DNA from: Geminicoccaceae bacterium
GTDB lineage: Bacteria > Pseudomonadota > Alphaproteobacteria > Geminicoccales > Geminicoccaceae
Assembly (NCBI GenBank): GCA_025062095.1
Contig: JANXAZ010000003.1
Coordinates: 60,639 to 124,638, forward strand
Direction of reading: 5' to 3'
Length of the DNA stretch: 64,000 nt
The notes under the pieces: generated by a model
The model's database searches: none
What the model saw: only the letters and a program-made list of their open reading frames with translations
What the model was told of the DNA's origin: nothing
Shown here: positions 50,991 to 64,000 of the stretch, piece after piece
Layout of the letters: each line of letters starts with the position of its first letter
Numbering within the stretch: position 1 is the first letter of the stretch
Program-made: the position numbers and the translations under genes

Positions 50991-52244
50991 TCACCGATAG
51001 CGAGCGACGATGCGCGCGAGCGCTCGGGCCAGAGCTTCGACCTCGGCCGCCGTGTTGTAGACCGCGAAGGAAGCGCGCGCCGAAGCCGCCACGCCCAGCC
51101 GCTCGTGCAGCGGCATGGCGCAGTGATGGCCGGTGCGCACGGCGATGCCCTCGAGGTCGAGAAGCGTGCCGATGTCGTGGGCGTGCAGCCCGTCGACGGT
51201 GAACGACACCACGGCCGCGCGAGCGCGCGGCCGGCCGAGGATGCGCAAGCCCGGCACGCGCGAAAGCGCCTCGAGGGCGAGCGCGAGGAGCTCCTCTTCG
51301 TGCGCCCGAACGGCTTCCGGGCCCAGCCCCCGCAGCCAGTCGAGGGCCACGCCGGTGGCGTGGATGCCGGCGATGTCCGGCGTGCCGGCCTCGAAGCGGA
51401 ACGGGATGCGGTTGAAGGTGGTGCCGGCGAAGGAGACGCGCTCGATCATGTCGCCGCCGCCTTGCCAGGGCGGCATGGCGTCGAGCAGCTCGGCGCGCCC
51501 CCACAGCACCCCCACCCCGCTCGGCCCGTAGACCTTGTGCGCGGAAAAGACGAGGAAATCGGCCCCGAGCGCGCGCACGTCGACGGCCAGGTGCGGTGCC
51601 GCCTGAGCGGCGTCGATCAGACAGGGCACGCCGCGGCGACGCGCGAGCGCGGCGATCTCGTGCACCGGATTGATCGTGCCGAGGACGTTCGAGACCCAGG
51701 TCACCGCGAGCATCTTGGTGCGCGGGCCGATGCGCTCGGAAAACGCGGCGAGATCGAGCTCGCCCGCATCCGTCACGGGGGCGGGCACGATCTTCGCCCC
51801 GCGACGCCCGGCCACGAGCTGCCAGGGGACGATGTTCGCGTGGTGCTCCATCTCGGTGAGCAGGATCTCGTCGCCCGGCTCGAGCCGCGGTTCGAGGAAG
51901 GCGTAGGCCACGAGGTTGATGGCCTCGGTGGCGTTGCGCACGAAGACGATCTCGCACGGATCGGCGGCGCCGACGAAACGCGCGACCTTGCGCCGGGCCT
52001 CTTCGTGCAGATCGGAGGCGCGCTGGCTGAGCTCGTACACGCCGCGGTGGATGTTGGCGTAGTCCCGCTCGTAAAAGCGTACGAGAGCGTCGATCACCGC
52101 CCGCGGCTTCTGGGCCGAGGCGGCGCTGTCGAGATAGACGAGCGGCCGGCCGCGCATCCGCGTGGCGAGGATCGGGAACTCGGCGCGGACGGCGGCGACG
52201 TCCAAAGCGCCGATCGGTGTCTTCGGGGCCGAAACCGCGTTCAC
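50991..52244 (-). CDS. sufS: Cysteine desulfurase SufS
   Basis: A 417-residue class II (group II) PLP cysteine desulfurase that supplies sulfur for the SufBCD scaffold. The PLP lysine is Lys237 in FSAHKVYGPSGVG. The persulfide-carrying Cys375 lies in RTGHHCAMPLHERLG, within the short loop typical of SufS rather than IscS. TEMEHHANIVPWQ and AAQAAPHL also fit. The GTG start overlaps the sufD stop by four bases. SufE or SufU, its usual sulfur acceptor, is not in the operon. Confidence 0.96.
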   Translation of the reverse strand: MNAVSAPKTPIGALDVAAVRAEFPILATRMRGRPLVYLDSAASAQKPRAVIDALVRFYERDYANIHRGVYELSQRASDLHEEARRKVARFVGAADPCEIVFVRNATEAINLVAYAFLEPRLEPGDEILLTEMEHHANIVPWQLVAGRRGAKIVPAPVTDAGELDLAAFSERIGPRTKMLAVTWVSNVLGTINPVHEIAALARRRGVPCLIDAAQAAPHLAVDVRALGADFLVFSAHKVYGPSGVGVLWGRAELLDAMPPWQGGGDMIERVSFAGTTFNRIPFRFEAGTPDIAGIHATGVALDWLRGLGPEAVRAHEEELLALALEALSRVPGLRILGRPRARAAVVSFTVDGLHAHDIGTLLDLEGIAVRTGHHCAMPLHERLGVAASARASFAVYNTAAEVEALARALARIVARYR

Positions 52245-53602
52245 CGCGCCTCCGCGAGCAGCTCGCTTTCCGGCGAGACGAAGTCGCTTCCCAGCCGTTC
52301 GAGGAGCATCCGTTCGGCGAACGCGCGCGCCGAAGGCTCGGTCAGGCGCGCGATCACCTCTTCGGCGAAGGCGTAGACGAGCAGGGCCCGCGCCGTCTCG
52401 GGATCCAGGCCGCGCGCGCGCAAATAGAAGAGGGCGGAAGCGTCGAGTTCGCCACAGGTGGCGCCGTGGCTGCACTTGACGTCGTCGGCGTAGATCTCGA
52501 GTTCGGGCTTGGTGTCGACCTCGGCGTCCGCACCCAAGAGGAGATTGTCGTTTTTCTGGTAGGCGTTGGTCTTGAGCGCGCCGCGATGGACGATGATCTT
52601 GCCGGCGAAGGCGTGGTGCCCGCGGTCCTCGACGATGCTCTTGAAGTGCTGATCGGAATGGCTGCCGCCGGCGCAGTGGTGGAGGCGCACGAGGGTGTCC
52701 ACCTGCTCGCCCGCGCGCGGCATGGCCACGCCCGAAAGCAGACACTCCGCCTCGGGCCCTTCGATCCGCACCTCGTGCTCGTTGCGCACGAGCGCGCCTC
52801 CCACGACCACCGTGGTCTGGCGGTAGCGGGCGCCGGCGCCGAGCGAGCCGTCGAGCTTGACGAGGAGCGCGTGTCCGCGGGGTGCACGCGCGATCCGGTC
52901 GTGGTCGAGCCGCGCGCCCTCGCCGAGCGCGAGCTGGAGCACGACATTGGCGAGCACCGCGCCTTCGCCGAGACCCGCGTGGGTCTCGAGGAGGGTGAGC
53001 GCGGCGTTGCGTCCCACCCGCAGGATGCAGCGCGGATGGGCCATCACCGCCTCCTCGCGGGCGGCGGAAAGGAACAGGAGCTGCAGCGGCGCGGCGAGCG
53101 CGACCCCCTCGGGGATCTCGATCCACGCCCCGCCGTCGAGGAAGGCCGCGTTGAGGGCGGTGAACGCGCGCCCGTCGTCGAGCGCTTCGAGCGCACGGGC
53201 GAGCGCTTCCGGCCGCGTTCGTGCCGTATCCGCCAGGCTCTCGACGATCGCCCCGGCCGGCAGCCCCTCCGTGCGCGACCATTCGGGCACGAGCCGGCCG
53301 TCGAGGAAGACGAGGCGCACCGCTTCGGACCCGCCCAACAGATACGGACGGACCTCCGCGAAGGGCAGCGGGCGCGGTTCCGCCGGGCGCATCGGGCGGT
53401 TGACGATGCGCACGACGTCGGTGAACTTCCAGGATTCGTCGCGTCGGGTGGGGATGCCGAGGGCGCGGAAACGCTCGAGCGCCCGCGTGCGCAAGGCGGC
53501 CCATTCCGCGCCGCCCCACAACTGCGGCGCGATCGCGCGATGGAGCGCGAAGAAGGAGGGATCGGGATCGACCCGGCGACGGCGGCTCGCGACGACGGCC
53601 AT
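52241..53602 (-). CDS. sufD: Fe-S assembly scaffold subunit SufD
   Basis: A 453-residue SufB/SufD family member with a beta-helix core. It forms the SufBC2D complex. The conserved C-terminal stretch HCAGGSHSDQHFKSIVEDRGHHAFAGKIIVH and KCSHGATCGELDASALFYLRARGLD are typical, and the N-terminal GIPTRRDESWKFTDV matches SufD rather than SufB. A His of the GATC-type segment contributes to nascent cluster binding in the family. It is downstream of sufC by 14 bp and overlaps sufS. Confidence 0.94.
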   Translation of the reverse strand: MAVVASRRRRVDPDPSFFALHRAIAPQLWGGAEWAALRTRALERFRALGIPTRRDESWKFTDVVRIVNRPMRPAEPRPLPFAEVRPYLLGGSEAVRLVFLDGRLVPEWSRTEGLPAGAIVESLADTARTRPEALARALEALDDGRAFTALNAAFLDGGAWIEIPEGVALAAPLQLLFLSAAREEAVMAHPRCILRVGRNAALTLLETHAGLGEGAVLANVVLQLALGEGARLDHDRIARAPRGHALLVKLDGSLGAGARYRQTTVVVGGALVRNEHEVRIEGPEAECLLSGVAMPRAGEQVDTLVRLHHCAGGSHSDQHFKSIVEDRGHHAFAGKIIVHRGALKTNAYQKNDNLLLGADAEVDTKPELEIYADDVKCSHGATCGELDASALFYLRARGLDPETARALLVYAFAEEVIARLTEPSARAFAERMLLERLGSDFVSPESELLAEAR

Positions 53603-53616
53603 CCTGCGCCTCCCCT

Positions 53617-54372
<756 letters not shown>

Positions 54373-54400
54373 GATCGGGTCCGTTCGTCTTCGGTTCGTT

Positions 54401-55846
54401 TCAGCCGACGCTGCCCTCGAGCGAGATCCCGAGGAGTTTCTTGGCCTCGACCGCGAATTCCATCGGCAGCTCGTTCATGACCTCGCGGCAGAAGCCGTTG
54501 ACGATCAGCGCCACGGCGTCTTCTTCCGAGATGCCGCGCTGGCGGCAGTAGAAGAGCTGATCTTCGCTGATCTTGCTCGTCGTCGCCTCGTGCTCGCAGC
54601 GCGCCGTGCGGTTCTCGACCTCGATGTACGGGACCGTGTGCGCCCCGCAGTGCTCGCCGATCAGGAGCGAATCGCACTGGGTGTGGTTGCGCGCGCCCTC
54701 GGCCGATCTCAGGATCCGCACGAGCCCGCGATAGGTGTTGTCGGAGCGGCCGGCGGCGATGCCCTTGGAGACGATGCGCGAGCGCGTGCGCTTGCCGATG
54801 TGGATCATCTTGGTGCCGGTATCGGCCTGCTGATGGTGGTTGGTCACCGCCACCGAATAGAACTCGCCGACCGAATCGTCACCTTGCAGGATGCAGGACG
54901 GATACTTCCAGGTGATGGCCGAGCCCGTCTCCACCTGGGTCCAGGAGATCTTCGCGCGCTTGCCGCGACAGAGACCGCGCTTGGTGACGAAATTGTACAC
55001 GCCGCCGCGCCCTTCGCGATCGCCCGGATACCAGTTCTGCACGGTGGAATATTTGATCTCGGCGTCGTCGAGGGCGATCAGCTCGACCACCGCGGCGTGC
55101 AGCTGGTGCTCGTCGCGCATGGGCGCGGTGCATCCCTCGAGATAGCTCACATACGAGCCCTCGTCGGCGATGATCAGCGTGCGCTCGAACTGACCCGTGC
55201 CCGCCGCGTTGATGCGGAAGTAAGTCGAGAGCTCCATCGGGCAGCGCACGCCCTTGGGCACGTAGACGAAGCTGCCGTCCGAGAAGACCGCGGAGTTCAG
55301 CGCGGCGAAGAAATTGTCGCCGGGCGGGACCACCGAGCCCAGATATTTGCGCACGAGCTCCGGGTGCTCTCGCACCGCCTCGGAAATCGAGCAGAAAATG
55401 ATCCCGAGCTCTTCCAGTTTGCGCTTGAAGGTCGTGGCCACGGACACGCTGTCGAAGACGTAGTCGACCGCGACGCCGGCCAGGATCTCCTGCTCGCGAA
55501 TGGGGATCCCGAGCTTGTCGTAAGTGCGCCGGATCTCGGGATCGATCTCGTCGAGCGACTTGGGACGCTGCTTCTGCTTGGGCGCCGCGAAATAGGAGAT
55601 GGCCTGAAAGTCGATCGGCGGGAATTTCACCTTCTGCCAATCGGGCATCTCCATCTGCCGCCAGCGACGATAGGCGGCGAGCCGCCACTCGGTGAGCCAG
55701 GCGGGCTCCTGTTTGCGCGCCGAAAGACGGCGGATCACGTCCTCGTCGAGCCCGGGCGGGAAGCGCTCTTCCTCGACCGGGGTCGTGAAGCCGTATTTGT
55801 ATTCGCTGCCGGTGACTTCGCGAACGGTTTCGATCGCGGTCGCCAT
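54401..55846 (-). CDS. sufB: Fe-S assembly scaffold SufB
   Basis: A 481-residue scaffold on which new clusters are made with SufC and SufD. Canonical stretches are [75 protein letters not shown], and [30 protein letters not shown], which includes the Cys involved in persulfide handling. [24 protein letters not shown] is also intact. ATG at 55846 is preceded by GAGGAGCG. It is 11 bp after the regulator gene. Confidence 0.97.
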   Translation of the reverse strand: MATAIETVREVTGSEYKYGFTTPVEEERFPPGLDEDVIRRLSARKQEPAWLTEWRLAAYRRWRQMEMPDWQKVKFPPIDFQAISYFAAPKQKQRPKSLDEIDPEIRRTYDKLGIPIREQEILAGVAVDYVFDSVSVATTFKRKLEELGIIFCSISEAVREHPELVRKYLGSVVPPGDNFFAALNSAVFSDGSFVYVPKGVRCPMELSTYFRINAAGTGQFERTLIIADEGSYVSYLEGCTAPMRDEHQLHAAVVELIALDDAEIKYSTVQNWYPGDREGRGGVYNFVTKRGLCRGKRAKISWTQVETGSAITWKYPSCILQGDDSVGEFYSVAVTNHHQQADTGTKMIHIGKRTRSRIVSKGIAAGRSDNTYRGLVRILRSAEGARNHTQCDSLLIGEHCGAHTVPYIEVENRTARCEHEATTSKISEDQLFYCRQRGISEEDAVALIVNGFCREVMNELPMEFAVEAKKLLGISLEGSVG

Positions 55847-55857
55847 CGCTTCGCTCC

Positions 55858-56346
55858 TCAAGAGGTTCCGGCGAGCGCGGCCGGGTCGCGCACGGCCGGG
55901 CTCGCGTGCTCGGACACGAACGGCGCCGGGCCGAACTCGAGGACCGGGCGGGCCATCTCGGCGAGCGTGACCTCGGCGAGCGCGTCGCGGATCGCCCGGT
56001 TGATGCGCTGCCAGTTCGTGCGCGCCGGGCAGAGGGCTTCGATGCCGCAGCCCTCGGCGGAAGGACGCAGACAGCTCGTGAGCGCGATCGGCCCGTCGAG
56101 CGCCTCGATGATCTCGGCGATCGTGATCCGCTCGGGGGCGCGGGCGAGCGCGTAACCCCCGTGCGCACCCCGGTGCGAGACCAAGAGCTCGGCGCGCGCC
56201 AGGAGCTTGAGGATCTTGCCGGTCATCGCCGGAGAAACGGCGCTCTCCCGGGCGAGGACCGAGGCGGGCAGCGCGCGCTCGGGCTCGCGCGCGAGCCGCG
56301 TCATGAGCACGATCCCGTAATCCGACAGACGGCTGAGCCTGATCAC
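55858..56346 (-). CDS. Rrf2 family regulator of the suf operon (IscR/SufR-like)
   Basis: A 162-residue winged-helix regulator that heads the suf operon. The N-terminus [19 protein letters not shown] and the recognition helix [34 protein letters not shown] are typical of the SUF regulator group. Three cysteines in [17 protein letters not shown] form the iron-sulfur ligand cluster (C-x8-C-x5-C). The expected role is to sense cluster supply and repress its own operon. GTG at 56346 is preferred, with GCAGGGGA upstream and the conserved start; a longer frame begins at 56376, inside the promoter. Confidence 0.92.
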   Translation of the reverse strand: MIRLSRLSDYGIVLMTRLAREPERALPASVLARESAVSPAMTGKILKLLARAELLVSHRGAHGGYALARAPERITIAEIIEALDGPIALTSCLRPSAEGCGIEALCPARTNWQRINRAIRDALAEVTLAEMARPVLEFGPAPFVSEHASPAVRDPAALAGTS

Positions 56347-56375
56347 GGCGATCCCCTGCGCCTTCCGCCGGACCA

Positions 56376-56402
56376 ATTAGAACCGGTTCGGTTCCATTTC
56401 AA
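56376..56402 (-). promoter_or_regulatory. suf operon promoter with overlapping palindrome
   Basis: On the minus strand, TTGAAA (56402-56397), a short 15-base spacer and TCTAAT (56381-56376), five of six -10 positions. The perfect palindrome GAACCGGTTC (56380-56389) covers the spacer and the edge of the -10, a natural place for the Rrf2-type regulator to bind and repress. Confidence 0.65.
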
Positions 56403-56488
56403 GCGGTCGCCGCGGCCGAGTCGGCATCAAGAACCTTTTAACCCTGCGCGGGCAGACTCGGCGCCGCCCTCAGCCGGGAGAAGCGAGC

Positions 56489-57349
56489 ATGGACGTCGCC
56501 CTCCTCCGCGCGCGGTCGACCCCCGGGGCGCGCACCGCCCCGCCCGCCGTTCCCGCCTCCGCCGCGAGCGGAACCGCGCCCGCGCGCGAAGCCGCCGTCC
56601 TCGCGCCGCTGGGTCTCGACCTCCTCTCGGTCTGGCCGCTCCTTCTCGGACCGCCCGGGCCGGAGCGCCCGTTCGCGCTCCTCTGCGGCCTCTTCCCTCT
56701 CTTCCTCGTCCACGAGGCGAGCGTGCGCTCGTGCCGGCGGACGACGGCCGCGCGCGCCCCTTGGCTCGTCCTTTCGGCCCTCGGGCTGGCCGCGGGATTC
56801 GCGCTCGAAGCCGGATTCGGCGCGGCGCTCGCCCTCCTCCCCGTCTGCGTGCTGCTTGAGGCCCGCGCGGGCGGGCCCTCGGGCCGCGCCGTCGCCCGCG
56901 CCCTCGCCGTGGCGCTGCGCGTCGAAGCCGCGGCCCTGCTCGCGGGCTTCGGGCCCGATCCGGGCCGCGCGGCGCTCGCCGGGGTCGTCGCGCTCGTCGC
57001 CTTCGCGAGCTTGCTTCCGCGCGCGCCGCGGACGGGCGCGCGCCCCGACGACGGCGAGCGGTCGAGCCTCTTCGCTCTCCTTCGGCTTTCCGCCTTCGCC
57101 TTCGCGGTCGGGGGTTGGCTCGCGCTCCTCGAGAGGGGCGGAGCGCTCGCCCCCGAACCGGCGCTCTGGGCCGCGGCGAGCGCGGTCCTGCTCGCGGCGG
57201 CGCTGTGGAGCGCCCTCCGACCGCCGCCGGAACGGGCCCCGGGGGTATTCGGGCTCGCGCGGTCGCTTCCCTTCCTCCTCGGGACGGGCTGGCTCGTGCT
57301 CGCGCTCTCGGGAGCGAAAGCACTCGGGCTCGCGGGAGCGGGCCCGTGA
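56489..57349 (+). CDS. Hydrophobic multi-pass protein of unknown function
   Basis: A 286-residue protein with several hydrophobic segments: LGLDLLSVWPLLLGP, PFALLCGLFPLFLV, WLVLSALGLAAGFALEAGFGAALALLPVCVLLEA, AALAGVVALVAFASLL, FAFAVGGWLALLE, ALWAAASAVLLAAALW and LPFLLGTGWLVLALS. The loops are Arg/Pro-rich. GGGAGAAG precedes the ATG at 56489, and it is divergent from the suf regulator. I do not recognise a family. The consistent helix pattern suggests a real membrane protein, but the unusual Ala/Leu bias keeps confidence moderate. Confidence 0.55.
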   Translation: MDVALLRARSTPGARTAPPAVPASAASGTAPAREAAVLAPLGLDLLSVWPLLLGPPGPERPFALLCGLFPLFLVHEASVRSCRRTTAARAPWLVLSALGLAAGFALEAGFGAALALLPVCVLLEARAGGPSGRAVARALAVALRVEAAALLAGFGPDPGRAALAGVVALVAFASLLPRAPRTGARPDDGERSSLFALLRLSAFAFAVGGWLALLERGGALAPEPALWAAASAVLLAAALWSALRPPPERAPGVFGLARSLPFLLGTGWLVLALSGAKALGLAGAGP

Positions 57350-58311
57350 ACCGCGTGCGGGCACAGGGCGAAAGCGCACCGGCGCGCTCCCGAGCCGGCG
57401 GGGTCGACCCCGAGCGGCTCGTCGCCCGCGAGCGCGGGGCTACGAAAGCCGCATCCGCCTTCGGCCCGGCCGCGAGCCCCGGCGGGTCGCGATCGGCGGT
57501 CGCGAGCCGTACGAGCCGGAGCTTTCGCTGCCGCCGCGACCCGGCCGACCTTCCCGGTTCGGTCGCGACGACCGGCGGCTGCGGCGATCGCGGTTTTCGA
57601 GAACTTCCGAGTGCTCGGGGCCGGCGCAGGGGCGACGAGCGCCTCGTCCGCGACGAGACGCGGCTCCGCGCCGCTGCGATCGCGTCGCGCCCCCCGCATC
57701 CGTCCACCGGCGGGGACGAGCACATCGCAGGCGCGGCCGGCGAGCCCCTGTGCGCCCGCGAACCCTTCGCGGCCCGAAACGCCCGCTGCCCGCGCGCACC
57801 GGCCACGATCGGCACCGGCCGCCGGCGGTGCCGGCTGCGCGCGGCCCTCGGGGGGCCGTTTCGGCGCGCGCGAGCCGGCCGCTGGCCGGCCCTCTCTCGC
57901 GCGGGAAGCTCCGCGCGGACGAAGCGCGACCCCGCGCCGGCGCCGAAAAGGCGCGCGGCGACGAATTCTCGCGGGGCCGGCCGCGGCCCGAGAGGGCCCC
58001 GGATCGGTCGACCGATCGCCGCGCCGATCCCCGAGAGGCCGCGTCGATCGCGGCCGGTGCGATCCCCGCTCCCGAAAGCGCGCGGCGCCGCGTCCCGGCT
58101 CCGATCGCGGAGGGTCGGCGTGCTTTCGGCCTGGGAAGCGTAGGCCCGCTCCCGCGCACCGCGCCCGGAGCGCCGAACGACCGGTGCCCGAGAGAAGCGT
58201 GCCTTTGCGTCCTTCGCGCTTCGATCGAGGCGCCCGCGCGCGGGGGAAGGGCGCCGATGGCTGAGGGGAAGCGCTTTCGCGCGCACCAGCCGGGTCCAAC
58301 GGGCGCGCCGC
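57350..58311. other. About 960 bp without a credible gene
   Basis: Long frames exist on both strands, including one that would begin with a GTGA overlap at 57346. All encode Arg/Ala/Pro/Gly-rich text without hydrophobic cores, motifs or a strong ribosome-binding site. The stretch has no clear repeats, RNA genes or terminators. It may be a decayed gene or a long spacer. Confidence 0.5.
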
Positions 58312-63721
<5,410 letters not shown>

Positions 63722-63800
63722 GGGAAGCGGCGACGGCCGCCCGCGCGCGGCGCGGGCCCCGAGCGCGCCCCGCCTCGCGCGAGGCGAACGGGCGGAGGGG

Positions 63801-64000
63801 TCAGTCGTCCCAGAACGGCGCGCTCGCCGCGAGCGCGTCCCAACCGTCGCGGGCGCGGGCGAGGGCCTTGCGCGCCGCGCGCGCGTGCCAGCCGAGGACC
63901 GCGCCGGCCCCCAGCACCACCGACCGGACCGGAAGGTCCGGCTCGAGCTCCGCGACGAGCGCGCGCACCTGGCGCGCGGCCACCGCGACGTCGTTGAGCC
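63801..64000 (-). CDS. C-terminal end of an unidentified gene, cut by the window edge
   Basis: The last 65 or so codons of a minus-strand frame whose start lies beyond 64000. The visible text (AVAARQVRALVAELEPDLPVRSVVLGAGAVLGWHARAARKAL, ending ASAPFWDD) has one mildly hydrophobic stretch and an acidic end. I cannot assign it. It converges with the XRE regulator, with about 80 bp between. Confidence 0.45.
   Translation of the reverse strand, partial: LNDVAVAARQVRALVAELEPDLPVRSVVLGAGAVLGWHARAARKALARARDGWDALAASAPFWDD

Noticed and set aside
57440..58299. Minus-strand frames in the gene-free stretch, one with a run resembling an ordered segment
   Set aside because: No start signal, no motif, and composition equal to other chance frames; left as unexplained sequence rather than a gene.

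Overview
The window is very GC-rich (about 70% by eye), almost fully coding, and free of insertion sequences, CRISPR arrays and tRNA genes that I can see. Gene content and order point to a high-GC alphaproteobacterium, plausibly of the Rhodospirillales/Geminicoccales kind. The markers are the pyrB-pyrC-plsY-dprA-topA-rnr-rpmG block, the bamD-recN-ligA block, a suf operon led by an Rrf2-type regulator, the HIG1 small protein next to a PduO-type adenosyltransferase and etfBA, an Alph_Pro_TM (TIGR02186-type) protein and EipB. Genus or species cannot be fixed from the sequence alone.

Layout. 1-6228: a truncated family III CoA-transferase, a DapA-family aldolase, a membrane GGDEF-EAL protein, a small ACT-like protein, an enoyl-CoA hydratase, a cupin and an alpha/beta hydrolase. 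6551-9648: a ugpB-ugpA-ugpE-like importer with no ATPase gene. 9755-13439: an M23 peptidase, a TsuA/YeeE-like sulfur transporter, an ArsR regulator with the cysteine spacing of persulfide sensors, an Alph_Pro_TM protein and a universal stress protein. 13448-16869: an AguB-like amidase, a methyltransferase, a catalytically dead HtrA-like protein, a Rap1a/Tai-like secreted protein and a glycine-zipper lipoprotein. 17543-25868: cysK, a membrane protein and a GST, then an acyl-CoA dehydrogenase, a racemase-like CoA enzyme, a HIG1 protein, an adenosyltransferase, etfBA and 3-hydroxyacyl-CoA dehydrogenase. Together these suggest acyl-CoA oxidation with electrons delivered to ETF.

25937-44067: the pyrB-to-rpmG block, interrupted by extra cargo: a phasin-like gene, a fasciclin protein, an AI-2E-family permease, a methyltransferase and a compact operon at 32063-36454. 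That operon encodes an ABC importer of the urea-carboxylase-region (guanidine-associated) type, followed with 4-base overlaps by an arginase-fold enzyme that closely resembles the Ni-dependent guanidine hydrolase GdmH, and then by an unrecognised protein with a histidine-rich N-terminus. This is the most interesting locus: a self-contained guanidine uptake and hydrolysis unit with a possible new accessory protein.

44241-49637: an envelope protein with two OmpA-like domains, a ROK sugar kinase, EipB, a 2-hydroxyacid dehydrogenase and an active HtrA-type protease. 49651-56346: a small unknown gene with a near-consensus promoter, and the suf operon (regulator-sufB-sufC-sufD-sufS-sufT) on the minus strand, with a promoter overlapped by a perfect palindrome. 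56489-58311: a hydrophobic unknown protein, then about 1 kb with no credible gene. 58312-64000: a small membrane protein, ligA, recN and bamD on the minus strand, an XRE regulator, and a truncated unknown gene at the right edge.
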